NCBI GenBank assembly: GCA_026182355.1
Contig: JAPFBL010000006.1
Coordinates: 7,964,501-8,028,500, forward strand
Reading direction: 5' to 3'
Source of the DNA: Hermatobates lingyangjiaoensis
Lineage: Eukaryota; Arthropoda; Insecta; Hemiptera; Hermatobatidae
Length of the DNA: 64,000 bases
Shown: positions 24,125 through 36,000 of the stretch, piece by piece
Position numbering within the stretch: position 1 is the first letter of the stretch
Layout: each line of letters opens with the position of its first letter
The notes under the pieces: model-generated
The model's input: only the letters and a program-made list of their open reading frames with translations
What the model was told of the DNA's origin: nothing
The model's database searches: none
Translations under genes and position numbers: made by a program

Positions 24125-24450
24125 AGGGTTAACCAGTATCTGGACACAGGGCTGCCAGAATTGGATGGTCTGGGCGGATGATCGGTTCTCTTGCTGGACC
24201 TCTAGTTCTCATGATCTCATTCCCTGCGATTTCTTGTTGATGAGACTCCTAAACAGACTGACTGATTGATATATGTTCCTCCCCTATCAAAAGACGTAGG
24301 ACAGAAGGCCCGAATAACAGAAACTGTTGCAAACATCGACAACGCAATGCATTTGGAAAGACTTGGACTATCGGCTTTATGTACAATATGTTGTGTGCCA
24401 ACGGTCACTTTTATTTTCCGTGTACACATCATTAAAAGATCCCGATGCAA
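24125..24450 (+). pseudogene. Decayed IS630/Tc1-mariner-type transposase end
   Basis: Across shifting frames the plus strand reads pieces in order. First comes an NWMVW-type word, then SHDLIPCDFLL (about 24208-24240, like the SPDLTPCDFFLWG motif holding the last catalytic acid). Next is YVPPLSKDVGQKARITETVA (about 24271-24330), then NIDNAMHLERLG and LDYRL. This matches the familiar transposase tail VYVPPLP..V.ELR.RI.EAVA.ID..ML..VW.ELDYRLD. Several frameshifts break it, and the 5' part and inverted repeats are not visible. Confidence 0.6.
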
Positions 24451-25315
24451 ACACCATGATACTAAGAGACATATTGTCTTTATTGGTGCCAAAATAACTC
24501 CTGAACTCTTTTTTCTATTTTTAACTCTGTTTTAAATTATTATTTATCTCTATCATTTTTCTTATTGAATTTAGTTCCTTTTTTTATTTTTTTTAGCCTA
24601 TTAATTTTATTTTGTTTCATTCCATTTTACAATTGTTTCTATTCATATTATTTAATTTCTATAATTATATAATTTTTTTCTTTTGCCCCCTTTGTAGTTT
24701 GGCATAACTTTTACTGAAACCTCGACAAAAGGATTCTTTAGTGTTGCTTCAATCTTCTGCAAACCACATCTTCTCTCCTAATGAAGATAATCTGTTGAAA
24801 TATCAAAGCCAGTTTTTGCATTTTTTTTTATTGTTTTCTTTTGTGTTTGATATTTTCATATATTGGCTTTCATCATCTCAAAACATTTCATTATTTCCTG
24901 AAAATAGTTCAATGTTAGTAAAGTAACAAAGGCTAAAAAAAAAAAAAAAATGACCCACAACCCTCTACAATTTGGAGTTTTACCATCTCTCTCGCTCTTG
25001 CACTTCTCAAGACGTTTAAAACCAAAAATTAGAGTCTTAAGTGTGTTTCCTATTTTTTAATTACTTTGTATACTTTGCTTACTTTGAACTATTGCTATCC
25101 ATTCCGGATTTTTTTTCACAGGTGTTTACATAATTTACGACCATTTTTTATTTTATGTGGTTATTGTGAAATCTTGACATACTATTATATATACATATAA
25201 AATACTTTTTCTAGCCCCAATTCTAAATAAAATCCTTAACAACACGATGACTTTCTTCTCATTTGTTCATCTTTGCTCTTTATCTATGATAATCACGTTC
25301 TAAATAAAACACCAC

Positions 25316-25525
25316 GATGAAAGTGTACTGTTGAATTAATGCGTGACAGGCAAAGGTTGTTGCATTACTTTTATTTGTTAAAATTGATTTGCATGGAGAT
25401 GTAAGTCATTTTTTTAAAAGAGAAATTATACCAGCATTCTTATTCAATAACAGTAAAAAAACCATCATGCAATAGGCCTTGCCTGTCACGCATTAACAGA
25501 GTGGCACACTTTTAACTTTGATAAC
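25316..25525. repeat. Imperfect inverted repeat
   Basis: ttaatgcgtgacaggcaaagg (about 25337) is mirrored by gccttgcctgtcacgcattaa (about 25477). Weaker flanking similarity (gaaagtgtactgttg against gtggcacacttt) extends the arms. This is a candidate MITE of about 0.2-0.3 kb without proven target duplication. Confidence 0.6.
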
Positions 25526-26921
25526 ATGATTGTTATAGATATGAACAAGATGAGCAAAGGAGGTCATTAGAAAAGTTATATATTGAAAGTGATAGGATGA
25601 CAATTAATTATAAAAGTGATATATAAAAATTTGAAATATATTTATTAAGGTGTATTGACCTTACTTCGTAATAGATTTTTTAGCATCACTAGTAATAATG
25701 TATATTTGTCAAAAATATTATACGTTTAAAAACAGTTATTTCTATGTATACTTGAAATTGTCACCAGATAACACTGACTTTTAATTTATGTATAAGGTAC
25801 ATCTCAAGATTAGTTTATTGAAAGGTTTAGCACTGTAACATCGTTAATCCCACATTTAATCCTATGAAATGTCATAGCCTTTCCTATTCAATAAATTATT
25901 ACTTAATTAAGTGCTTATAGTGTTAATAAGTTGTGTAATAGCTTTAGAGGTTTTTATAAATTTGCACAATATGAGGTCTTTGAATTCATTTTTTATTTGA
26001 TGTTGGCTTATGAGGGTCACTGAATTGATATTTTTGTCATATTTTGAAAAATGCTGCAAGTCTTACTTTTGACTAAAAGAGGAAACTAGAAAGCAAAAAT
26101 AAAGCAACGAAGAGAAGGATTAACATAAGAGTGGGGGAAAGTGAGCCTTCAATCAAGTGGAAAAATACTGCACAGTTAGGCGAGGAAGACGCAAAGACAG
26201 CTGATGTACTATCTTATCAGCACCAAGTGGACCAAATCTGAAGAAACCGGGATTCATATCAAACACTCAAAATCATGTTTAGCTCATGTTGACTCTTAAT
26301 GATCAGTTTATTAATGATGACTTTTGGAAAACTATATCATTATCATATTCTCAATCTATAAAATAATTAAACAGGTTGGTTTGTTGAAGTATAGCACTAG
26401 GTGATTCTTTTCTAGTAAGATTATACACTGGTACCTTTTCATATGAAATTTCCATCTTACAAAGTTATTTTTGGCAAAAAGTGTGCCTCATTTTACAAAC
26501 TTTGCTTTATCATGCGAAAGGCCAAATTATAAAGGCGAGATCGTTTCCTCAGCTCTCAGACGTAAACATACCTCTAAAATATCGATTTTTTTTCTTTGAG
26601 TTTTCCCAGACCTCAGGATGTTTTCGTAAAAATGATAACTTCGTTTTGACTTGTTTGAGAGTGACTCTCTCTAATTTTTATGGCATTGGCTTACCACTAC
26701 TCCCCAGAATGATCCGGGCATTCCTTCGGTCAAGGAGGAATTTATCTCTTCCTGCTAGCTATTTCCCATTGACTAGAAGTCACAGCTACCTGTGTTTTCA
26801 AAAGCATCAATCACACACTACTTCGGTTGAAAGTATTTACGAACGAAAGCATTTTTTGTGCTTATTCAAGTTTACGTGTGTATTCGTTATTTACAATATG
26901 GAAGTATGAAAAATTGATGCG

Positions 26922-27420
26922 GTTGTTTGAATATGGGTGACGTAGAGGAGAGGGCACTCTAAAGTAAGTTGTGAACCTGTGTTCGTATAGTACGTGTATA
27001 TTGTGCAGTTAGGAAACGTTCGTCTCCTCTTCCTATATAACCCTGCTACCATACCCTTCTGTTCACCACACAGTCAAATCCATAAGTAAATGACTTTACA
27101 CATTATTATATATTATTATTATTTTTTATAGTTATCTCTTTGCTTATTACAATTATAATATGAATAACAATTGTTATATTCTTGATTACATGTATTGGTT
27201 ATTTTAATTTATCAAGTGTATTTTGTGGTGGATATTAGGGGCATCAAACGCACTATGCTATTCACATGTAATTAGCGATTCATCTTACGAAAAACAGATC
27301 TTACAAAACCACTACAGGATGGATGCGATTGTCTGAACATGGGCGACGTAGAGGAGAGGGTACCGTAAAGTAAGTTGTGGGCCAAGTGTTCGTACAGTAC
27401 GTGTATATTGTGCTAGAAAA
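26922..27420. repeat. Direct repeat, two units of about 110 bp
   Basis: The units at 26922-27030 and 27308-27420 share gatgcg.ttgt.tgaa.atgg, then gacgtagaggagaggg, taaagtaagttgtg, gtgttcgta.agtacgtgta and tattgtgc. In both, an ATG (ATGGGYGAC) precedes a strong donor-like AAA|GTAAGTTG, but a stop lies directly before the donor. They could be LTR-like ends or duplicated non-coding exons. A 142-codon plus-strand ORF just upstream (26481-26909) has no recognisable motif. Confidence 0.6.
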
Positions 27421-27859
27421 CGTTTCAATCAGGAACGGATCAATTTTGTATGAAGAAGTAGAACTGTACTAGAGATATTAAACTCACTTTTGAAGACTCT
27501 TACCAGTTTGCTCAACATAACTAAGATTGTTAACGCATAGTAACATTTTTTGTCTACCGTCCCAATTATAATTCACCATATATATTATCAAGCAATCTTT
27601 AAACTGCCAACAAATTTAACACGGTGGTTATACAAAATGTCTTCAAGCAATGGTTAAAAAGCTGACGATTGATCGACTAAACGGTTATGTGAGTCATTTA
27701 TTCATGTTAAATGACTCCACATACTTTAACACTTATTTAAACTTCTTTCTTAATATGATTGAGAAAAATGTTTTGGACAATTTCAATTTTGCATAAATAT
27801 ACATATATAGAAGTTTTCTCAACATAATACTATAATACATGCATATTGTTAATACCACT

Positions 27860-28150
27860 GAGGTTAGTATTATTTATATTAGAAATAGGTAAAACCGTCA
27901 TACCTCGTAAGATGATCCTGGAGTTGGAGCGCTTTCGGACGTTGTCCATCTTCGATCGCAACAAACCTACTGAGCTGTTATATAGGGGGTTGGTTATCTG
28001 TTAAGTCCACTGCTATCCTGATATTATTATTTTGATTTTAGGAGTAGGTTTTTCGCGATCGAAGATGGACAACGTCCGAAAGCGCTCCAACTCCAGGATC
28101 ATCTTACGAGGTATGACGGTTTTACCTATTTCTAATATAAATAATACTAT
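27860..28150. repeat. Foldback with hammerhead-like core, family C
   Basis: The arms of about 95-105 bp run from agtattatttatattagaaa at 27876 and end with its complement at 28147, surrounding about 75 bp. The plus arm contains TCGAAGA, T, the hairpin GGAC-AAC-GTCC, GAAA, and the self-complementary AGCGCT followed by C. The outer sequence (ccactgaggttagta, gtcatacctcgtaa) is shared with the palindrome at 60.4-61.2 kb, so both belong to one family. Confidence 0.6.
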
Positions 28151-29986
28151 AACTTTAAGTCAGTGCTAGCTAGCTTGCTTGTATATAACATTGTCTACCT
28201 AAAGTAAATAACACTAAAATATCCTTAAATAATCCAACCCTTTTTTTCTAGAGACCTGATATTTCAGTTTACTATCACAAGATGTCAACAATCTAGATAA
28301 TAAAATAAACTAAATTATCTAGAGTCGATCACTCGTCGTCATTGGACTATTGTTTGGAGACAGCTTGTAACAAACAGCTTGTTTGGAGATAATGTATTTT
28401 TATGAGTAGTAATTAAAATTGTATTTATGCAATTGTGTGCTCATTTCTTCTTCTATCTTATGTTCTAATAAAAAGGTTTTCTTAATTGTAACAATGAGAA
28501 CCAATTTAAAATAACTCTTTCTTTATACATTGTGTCCAACAAAGTGTCTCGAATTGGTAATTTTATCTTATACATATAACATTTTCTTAATCCAAAAATA
28601 GAAAAACAATGAAGAAACTAAATGACAACTTTCTTACTGAATAAACAGTTAACAAACTTAGAAGATAAATTAGACAAAAAACAATAATATTGTATTGTAT
28701 ATCCAAAATTTATCTTCCAGGAAATAGAATATTCTAATTATAAAGATAATATGAATATACCTTACTTACTCAATTCTTTTTTATCAACATAGAGATAAAC
28801 AAATTTAAACAGAATAATATCATTATGAAACACATTGGAAATTGTCTCACAAGAAAATTACTACAACTTATTTCCAGAAACTGGATAAAACAAATAAAAC
28901 TTGTTTTAAACTAAATAATAACTTTATCTTACATAGGCATATTGTAATAATTTGCAAAAATAAGTTGAAACTTTCTGCATAATCCAGGGCTTCCACCACT
29001 ACGAAAAACTATAATTACAGATTTTAACTTACATATTGAAAATTTATTTGACTATAAATACAATAATTTGTCTAGTACTTTCTTATATAAAGCAGGGTTA
29101 CAAACATAATAATAAAAATATTCAAAATTCAATAAATAATTTTATTGTACATTGAAATATATTTTTTGTGTCTGTGTTGGGGACCTTTTCTGAATAAAGG
29201 TTCTTAGCCTCATTTAACATTTTTTTTCTAATTTAGCCTTATTTCAGCATTGTGGATTATACATTGATTTTGTTTTTTGTTTTGTTGTGAAATAGTATTT
29301 ATGTGTACATATATTAAAATCAAAACTAAGAAACATAAAATGAAAACATTGATATGGGTTTTCCTATAATTTAGACACCAAGGTCTTCAGATTGAGTGGA
29401 TGTATCCAAGTATACAGCCAAGAAAGTTGAACTAAACAATCAGGTATCACTTCTTTCTCATGCAAATTTCACTAATATCATTATGAAGTTTTTTATATAT
29501 GTTTAATCTTCTCATTTATTAATAAATAAGCCTTTGTATATTATGCTTAAAATATTATGTTATTATATAACAAGAAATGAAATAACAATTAAAGGAAGTA
29601 AATTATATTTATTAAAATTACATCGTATGCATATGAGTGCCAGTAGCATTTGTTTCTACCTTATATATACACAAATCTTTTCTACTTATGATTCCAATTG
29701 CCTAAAAAACATAAACTAAAATTAAAATCTTAAAAAATTATTATTTTTTTACAAAAAAATATATTTCTTGTTATAATGTTTTAACAGTGTTAGCACACTT
29801 AAATATTATCTGTAAATTATTTAACAGAGAAGGGTAAATTGAAAGAGATATTCAAAAGAAACTGTTGAGTAAAAAAATTTTTTTGAATGAATTTGAATGT
29901 TAATTGAAATAGGAAAGGATGGATTGTAAATTTTCCAAAAGAAAGTCATGGGATGGCACTAAATGAATAGTGAATATGTTTATTAC
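28150..29986. other. No exon found downstream of last ClC exon seen
   Basis: I scanned the minus strand here for the expected last ClC exon (a V.GI.TR.DL-type end of CBS2) and did not find it. If the donor at 29986 is not used, the frame runs 33 codons further to a stop, but that extension does not resemble a CBS domain. The DNA is AT-rich with scattered AATAAA. Confidence 0.4.
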
Positions 29987-30067
29987 CTCATTTTTTTCAT
30001 TAATTACAATAAGGTGCCTCAAACCCATTGAGGAAAAATATCTGAAAAGTCGATTTAGTGATGTATC
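29987..30067 (-). CDS. ClC exon o, CBS2
   Basis: Acceptor atctttcag|GAT, donor AATGAG|GTAATA. It encodes DTSLNRLFRYFSSMGLRHLI and VINEKNE, matching the family's V..LF...GLRHL.VV....VVG. The final exon was not located. Confidence 0.88.
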
Positions 30068-33000
30068 CTGAAAGATAAAAAAAATTGTTAACTGTTTTGT
30101 AATTCTATCAATAAAATTCTAACGTTACATTGCACTCAAATAAATAAATCTATTCATAGCAATCATATCAAAAACTTTTTCACGTGACTTTTAAATTAAA
30201 CATTCATTTACTTATTTTAATTGACATTATGAATCTAAGTCATTTCAAATGTAAATTAAACAAATAGAAATATACCGTCTAATTGTATACTGTATAAAAA
30301 TAAATTATACTGTCTAAAACAAATTATTACAAACATGTTTGTAGTTTTTAGGTAAATAAAATTAGTTGTGCAGGTTGTGACTGTAACGAATGCTATAATA
30401 TTGTGAGACTAATATTTCAATTATTTGTCTTTTTTTTTATTAATATAATTAAAAAATAGAACTTACCTTAGTTACAACAAAAGGTGTTTTATCCATGTAA
30501 TTATTCAAATTCACAGAAGATAATAGATTAAGACCTGTTGCGCTTTGGACCTAGAAAAGTATTCAGTATAGTAATAAAAGGAAAAACAAAGAATATGACT
30601 TAATAGAAGAGAATTATGTATATATATACTTGTCTATCAAACAGAAATTTATACAAGCTTGTAGAAAGAGGTGCTGAGTTTTTCTATCAATGCTTAAAAA
30701 TGAGAGCTCATAGAGGATGTGTAGAAATTTAAGTTATATCATCATACGTCACTTCATATTCCTAAAAGTACTGAGTAGGGTTGAAGAAGCTATATATAGA
30801 AGGAAGTTGGAGACCCTGCAGGTCAGTTAAACCGATCACTTCTATTTTGTTGGAACCAGACCTCCAACTGGTCAAGGCCCAGATAAATTCTCATACATAT
30901 AGAGATTTTCAGTATATCGGTGAGTTTATTCAGATTAAGCATTATATGAGTTTCTAAAATATTAATCATTGTCTGCTCTGCAAAGAGCATTTCATTTAAT
31001 AACCTCAGAAGTATCACAGTAGCAGGACTGAAATCAATCCAGGGAACTTATAAGCTGTATGCTCCAAAATAGAACAGGCAAATTGTAAAGGAGAAGGTTG
31101 CAACTTCTTCAGAAAATGCCCCGATCTTATTGACATACTTGCCTGTACATTTTTTTTTACATTACAGATCTGATAAATATTGAGTCTTCAAGAGCTATTG
31201 TATCCCTCCACGGTGTCACTATACTCGTAGCACACAGTTGAATTTCAATTTCTTTGAAACAACTTTTCCCAGCTCCAATGGTAGTGAGCTCTTCTAGGCC
31301 TGTGTTATAAGTTCCAAAACATCTGCTTTTGCGAAATGATGGTGACTTCATTGGCGAAATGATGATACAAATGTATCATCGATTTGATTCTTCTGCTTCT
31401 CTGCAGGGTTTACACAAACAGTTATCAAGAATGGTGGTTTAATTACTTCATGGGCCGTTGACGCTGCAATGTATAGTTTAGAAACCTATCAGAATTCTTA
31501 GATTATTTCTTCTTCCTTTCACACAACTCAGAACAAGTTTTCTCAAAAACTCATCTAAAAGCTGTTTGCACTGTCTATATCTTTGAAGATATTTCCAGTA
31601 GTTTCCCTCCAATTCTATCTTCTTCCCCCAATATTTCTTTACTAGTAAGTCATCCTATACCACCAAATAATTTTGGTTTATTAACGGTTTCCTAGCACTT
31701 TCTTTTTTAATGTGCGTACTTGTATATTTCCCTCTATTCTCGTGTGCCTTAGGAACCTTAACTCAGTTGTTATTACAACTGAGCCTTCCTTTAAAATTAA
31801 GAACCATTGTAAACTGAGAACGTTAAAGCTAAATACCTTTATTTCTAAACAACTTTAAATTCTATCCGACTTAACTGTAATATTTTTGTTCTTGTAATCT
31901 CTGTCTATGCACATCGTTTAAGAGCATGAACTTAAGAATAGGGTTAAAGTCCCGGATTCCGGATTAAGGCTACAGAAAGGAGTATCCTGGTACTCCTGAG
32001 ACTCTGTTTAGATACAGTAGCTCCAGTATAATCCATCCTTTGGTACGGGTCATATAACACGTTGTGTGTCATTAGATAGGGGCCGGGCTAGAGGAGGGAA
32101 AAGAGTAAAAGGGACGGGTAAAGACAACAAGCACCACTCCAGGTTAAGAGGGTAGTAACATGAGGGTAGGATGTATGAGAGGCTTATTCACCCCATTACC
32201 ACCCCAATCAGTAGTCTTTCAAACTTAAATCAACTTCACTATAGAATCTAATTCCTTTTCAGACACTTCGTCATCTGAGATTGAGAGACCATTAATGAAA
32301 TGAGCATTTGAACCATTACCTGCTTGCTGATTTTCACAGATCATTACCATAGCACTAGAAATGTGCAAACAAATTAGCATAAATAGTAAATTAAATTTTG
32401 TAAACTTGATTCTGTTAACCTTACGCTATTTGTACATAAGTAATAACATCTAGCTTTGAACAAATACATCTCTTCCACTATTACATCATTCGAACTTATG
32501 ATTGATTTTCTTGCTAACCTGTACCCTATGGACATCCAAAAATTGTTATTAAGATGCATAAAAAAACAGTATGAACAATAAAATAGAGTAAACAAACTGA
32601 ATGTATATAAAAATAAAAAAGGAGAGGAAAGTACTCTATCTTTGGCGATGGCGTTTGCAAATTCCATTTGATATTTTGAAAGGCTTGGCTTGACTTCATC
32701 ACTCGTTTGAGGATTTTTAAACCAGTCATCTTTAATTGCATTTAGTACTTGCGATCGGGTGATATAGCCGTCAATCCTCCCAACAGAAGAACCCTAAAAT
32801 TAATAAATGACACTTAGTTAGAGGAGTTTAATTTTATTTAGGTATGCACTTTTATTTTACTTGAAGATGAACTAACTAGTTATGGGTATAATATCAATTT
32901 GATCTATTATATTGGGTAAAATGTAGAATTTCTATGAACTTTTAGAAGCAGACCTACTCACTCATGCACAGAAATCTTTAAAAATGAACTCAGAAACTTC

Positions 33001-36000
33001 AAAATAACTAAGAAGCTCCGTTAAAATTTCTCACTCAAATTTCTTCATGATAACTGTACTTTACACATGGTTAAGTAACAAGTAATAATAAAAAAAGCAG
33101 TATCAAACTAATTTATTTTATTCACACCGGTGAAGAAGCATTTCAGCTGGTAAAAATATGTATTTATTAAAGTAATCAATCAAACTGAATAAACATCAAC
33201 GATAAAGATTCAATGTCGCAGGTGATCTAAACCAAGAAGGCATAAATGCATTTCTTCTGAAGGTCTAGGTAACTGAAGTGTTAAAACAGGGTTCTGGATA
33301 AGCATTTGAACACAGACAGAAGCGATGAGCATTTGGGGGGGATTGGTACGCTAGAAACAAAATTCCTATGACAATAAATGATATCCCAGTGGGTGCAATA
33401 CTATTGATGGACGCAGTTGTAGGACTTAAAATGGATCAGACAGTAACTACTATTGTGACAGAAAATGAAGGTAGAACTGGAGTTGATAACAGGACAAAGT
33501 TGGCAACGGAAGTTACATCTATCTTGCACCCAATACTTCTAACAGAATCAGCAAGTTTGAGAGAGATATGGGAAACATTTTTCTTCTACTTCATTGGTTC
33601 AGTTGTTTGATAAAGAAATACTTTGAAAGGTTTTAGAAATTCTTCATATCCCATTGTGGAGATTTTTGCTTTAAATTATGTGGCCCCGTGTATTTATTTA
33701 CATGTATTACGTTATAATTTACATAAATACTATTGCTTGCAAAAATTTGTTCTTTGGTATACAAAACAGAAATAAATAATGAACAAAATTAATACGAAAC
33801 CGTAAATAATATAATAAAATCAGCAGATAATTTGACATTTTTCATACAAAGAAACGACTGGAAGAATTCATACATAACAGAAAAGGAATAGAAATAGTGA
33901 AAGGTCTTACACAAGTAAGACATTTTGAGTAACAAAAGCTATGAATAGTTAAATTATAGGGGTTTTTACAATAAATATTGCGGAAAAATAATCAAGTTTT
34001 AAGTGTAATGCAATATATTCGAAAATAAATCATCAATATATTAGCATTCAGTGTGAAAATTAAGTATAATGGATAAAAAATTGCTATAAGCAATGTAACA
34101 TATTAAATAATATATAAAAGCAAGGAACGGCAAATAACATATTTCATTGGTTATATTTTTATCACTTGGAATTGACATAACAGATAATTTTATTTTTCAA
34201 TATTACCAGCGTTTTTCCTCGATATTCCCCTTTTACATGTTTAATTGTTTCATATTCCAAATCGAAAAGGTGAATGTTGGTTGCAAATTAAAAGCAGAGG
34301 TTATTACATTATTCTCATTTACTCTAAATAAATAAAGCCCAATGAGTGGAAAGAAGCACGTTTTTTTTAACTAAAGTATAGCATTCTCTTTAATTTGTCT
34401 CTGTTTATTCCTCCAGTCATAAAAGTTCCAATCACGGGAAAGCTATTTCAGACCTCTAACTGAAACATTTCATTTTTTGTTTTTAGTTCTTCAAATTACC
34501 ATAGGAAGGTTTACTGGAGTTGTATTGATGTTATGATATTAAATAAATAATTAGTTTATCATATATTTTGCAGTTACAACTTATTTGTAGCATAAATAGT
34601 ATGCCGCCTATTATTACAGTGGTAACTCGAATTACGAATTTAATTTGTTCCGAAACTGACTTCATATATTGAAAAGGTCGTATGTCGAGACTAATTTTCT
34701 CATAAGAATACGTTATGATTCGATTAAACAGATTAATATATAAATATGGGTATAAATAACAATATACACACCTACAAATAGATATCAATTAAATTAGACA
34801 GATTTAAAGTATATAAATGATAAATAAATAATAAAAAAAGCGTAGAACATCGCCTTATCTTAGGAACTAAGATACACTAAGTAACTTAGCTTATAAAATG
34901 TTCTTGTTTTAAATTGTATGCATTACTTGACGTAAAACGAAACTTAATTCACTATCATTAGTTGTGCAATCCGTAATTGTGTGGTATTTACTCATTCTGA
35001 GGTAAAATGGATAAACAAACAAAGGTCTCCACACAAATGATCATTTGTGTGGAGACTTTTGTTTGTTTATCCATTTTACCTCAGAATTAATTCACTATGT
35101 TTAAATAAGGATAGAACTTTTTTATTTTTTTTACTTTTTTTTTATTTTTAAATTTCACCTTAATCTTCTTCACTTTCACTCATTTAAGGATTTTTGCTTC
35201 ACTTCCACTGTTTAATTACGATCACTCTGTTACATTTATTTCACAGAGAACATTTATAAAAACAAGAGCATTTTATAAGCTAAGTTACTTAGTGTAAATT
35301 AAAGTATAATTTTTGTCACCCTATGTCTCCTCCGACCTTTATGAGCCAGTTCCTAAGATAAGGCGATGATGTTCTACGCTTTATTTCTTATTTATTTATC
35401 ATTTATATATTTTAAATCTGTCTAATTTAATTGATTTCTATTTGTACGTGTGTGTATTGTTATTTATACCCGTGTTTATACAGTATTCAACGTACTTCAT
35501 ATCTCGAGCAAATCTTAGTAAATTGAGATTAATTTGGTTCGAATTTACGTCGCATATGGAAATATTAGTATTTCGGTAAGTTTGAAAGGTCGTGATACCA
35601 TTGTACTCATCTTTTGTAAATTGGTAACTTTTCTCAAAGTAGTATAACAACTCTATAAACTAGTTTTGTGTCAATGCTATTTCTTGTTTGATATGTCAGA
35701 AGGCATGGGTATGAGGAAGTGACGGTTGACAGAGTAAGAGGGGGGAGTTCGTCAGAGATAACCTTATGGAAGACAGTCTCTCTGAACACAATCAGCTGTC
35801 CACAGCTTACTCCCTAGCTTTGAACTCATAGTGGATAACTTTTTGTACACACCGTATCTTTGTCTGACAAATGTAGAAGGTTTTGTCTGTGCCGACAGTT
35901 ATTCCTATTTTGAAGAGCCATTATGACTGAAAAGGCATGGTGCATTTTAAAAACAATATTTTTATTGTCTATTATAAATTGCAAAAGTAATTTCAAATAT

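Noticed and set aside
24217..24492. 91-codon minus-strand ORF
   Set aside because: Antisense to the decayed transposase, whose plus-strand motifs are convincing.
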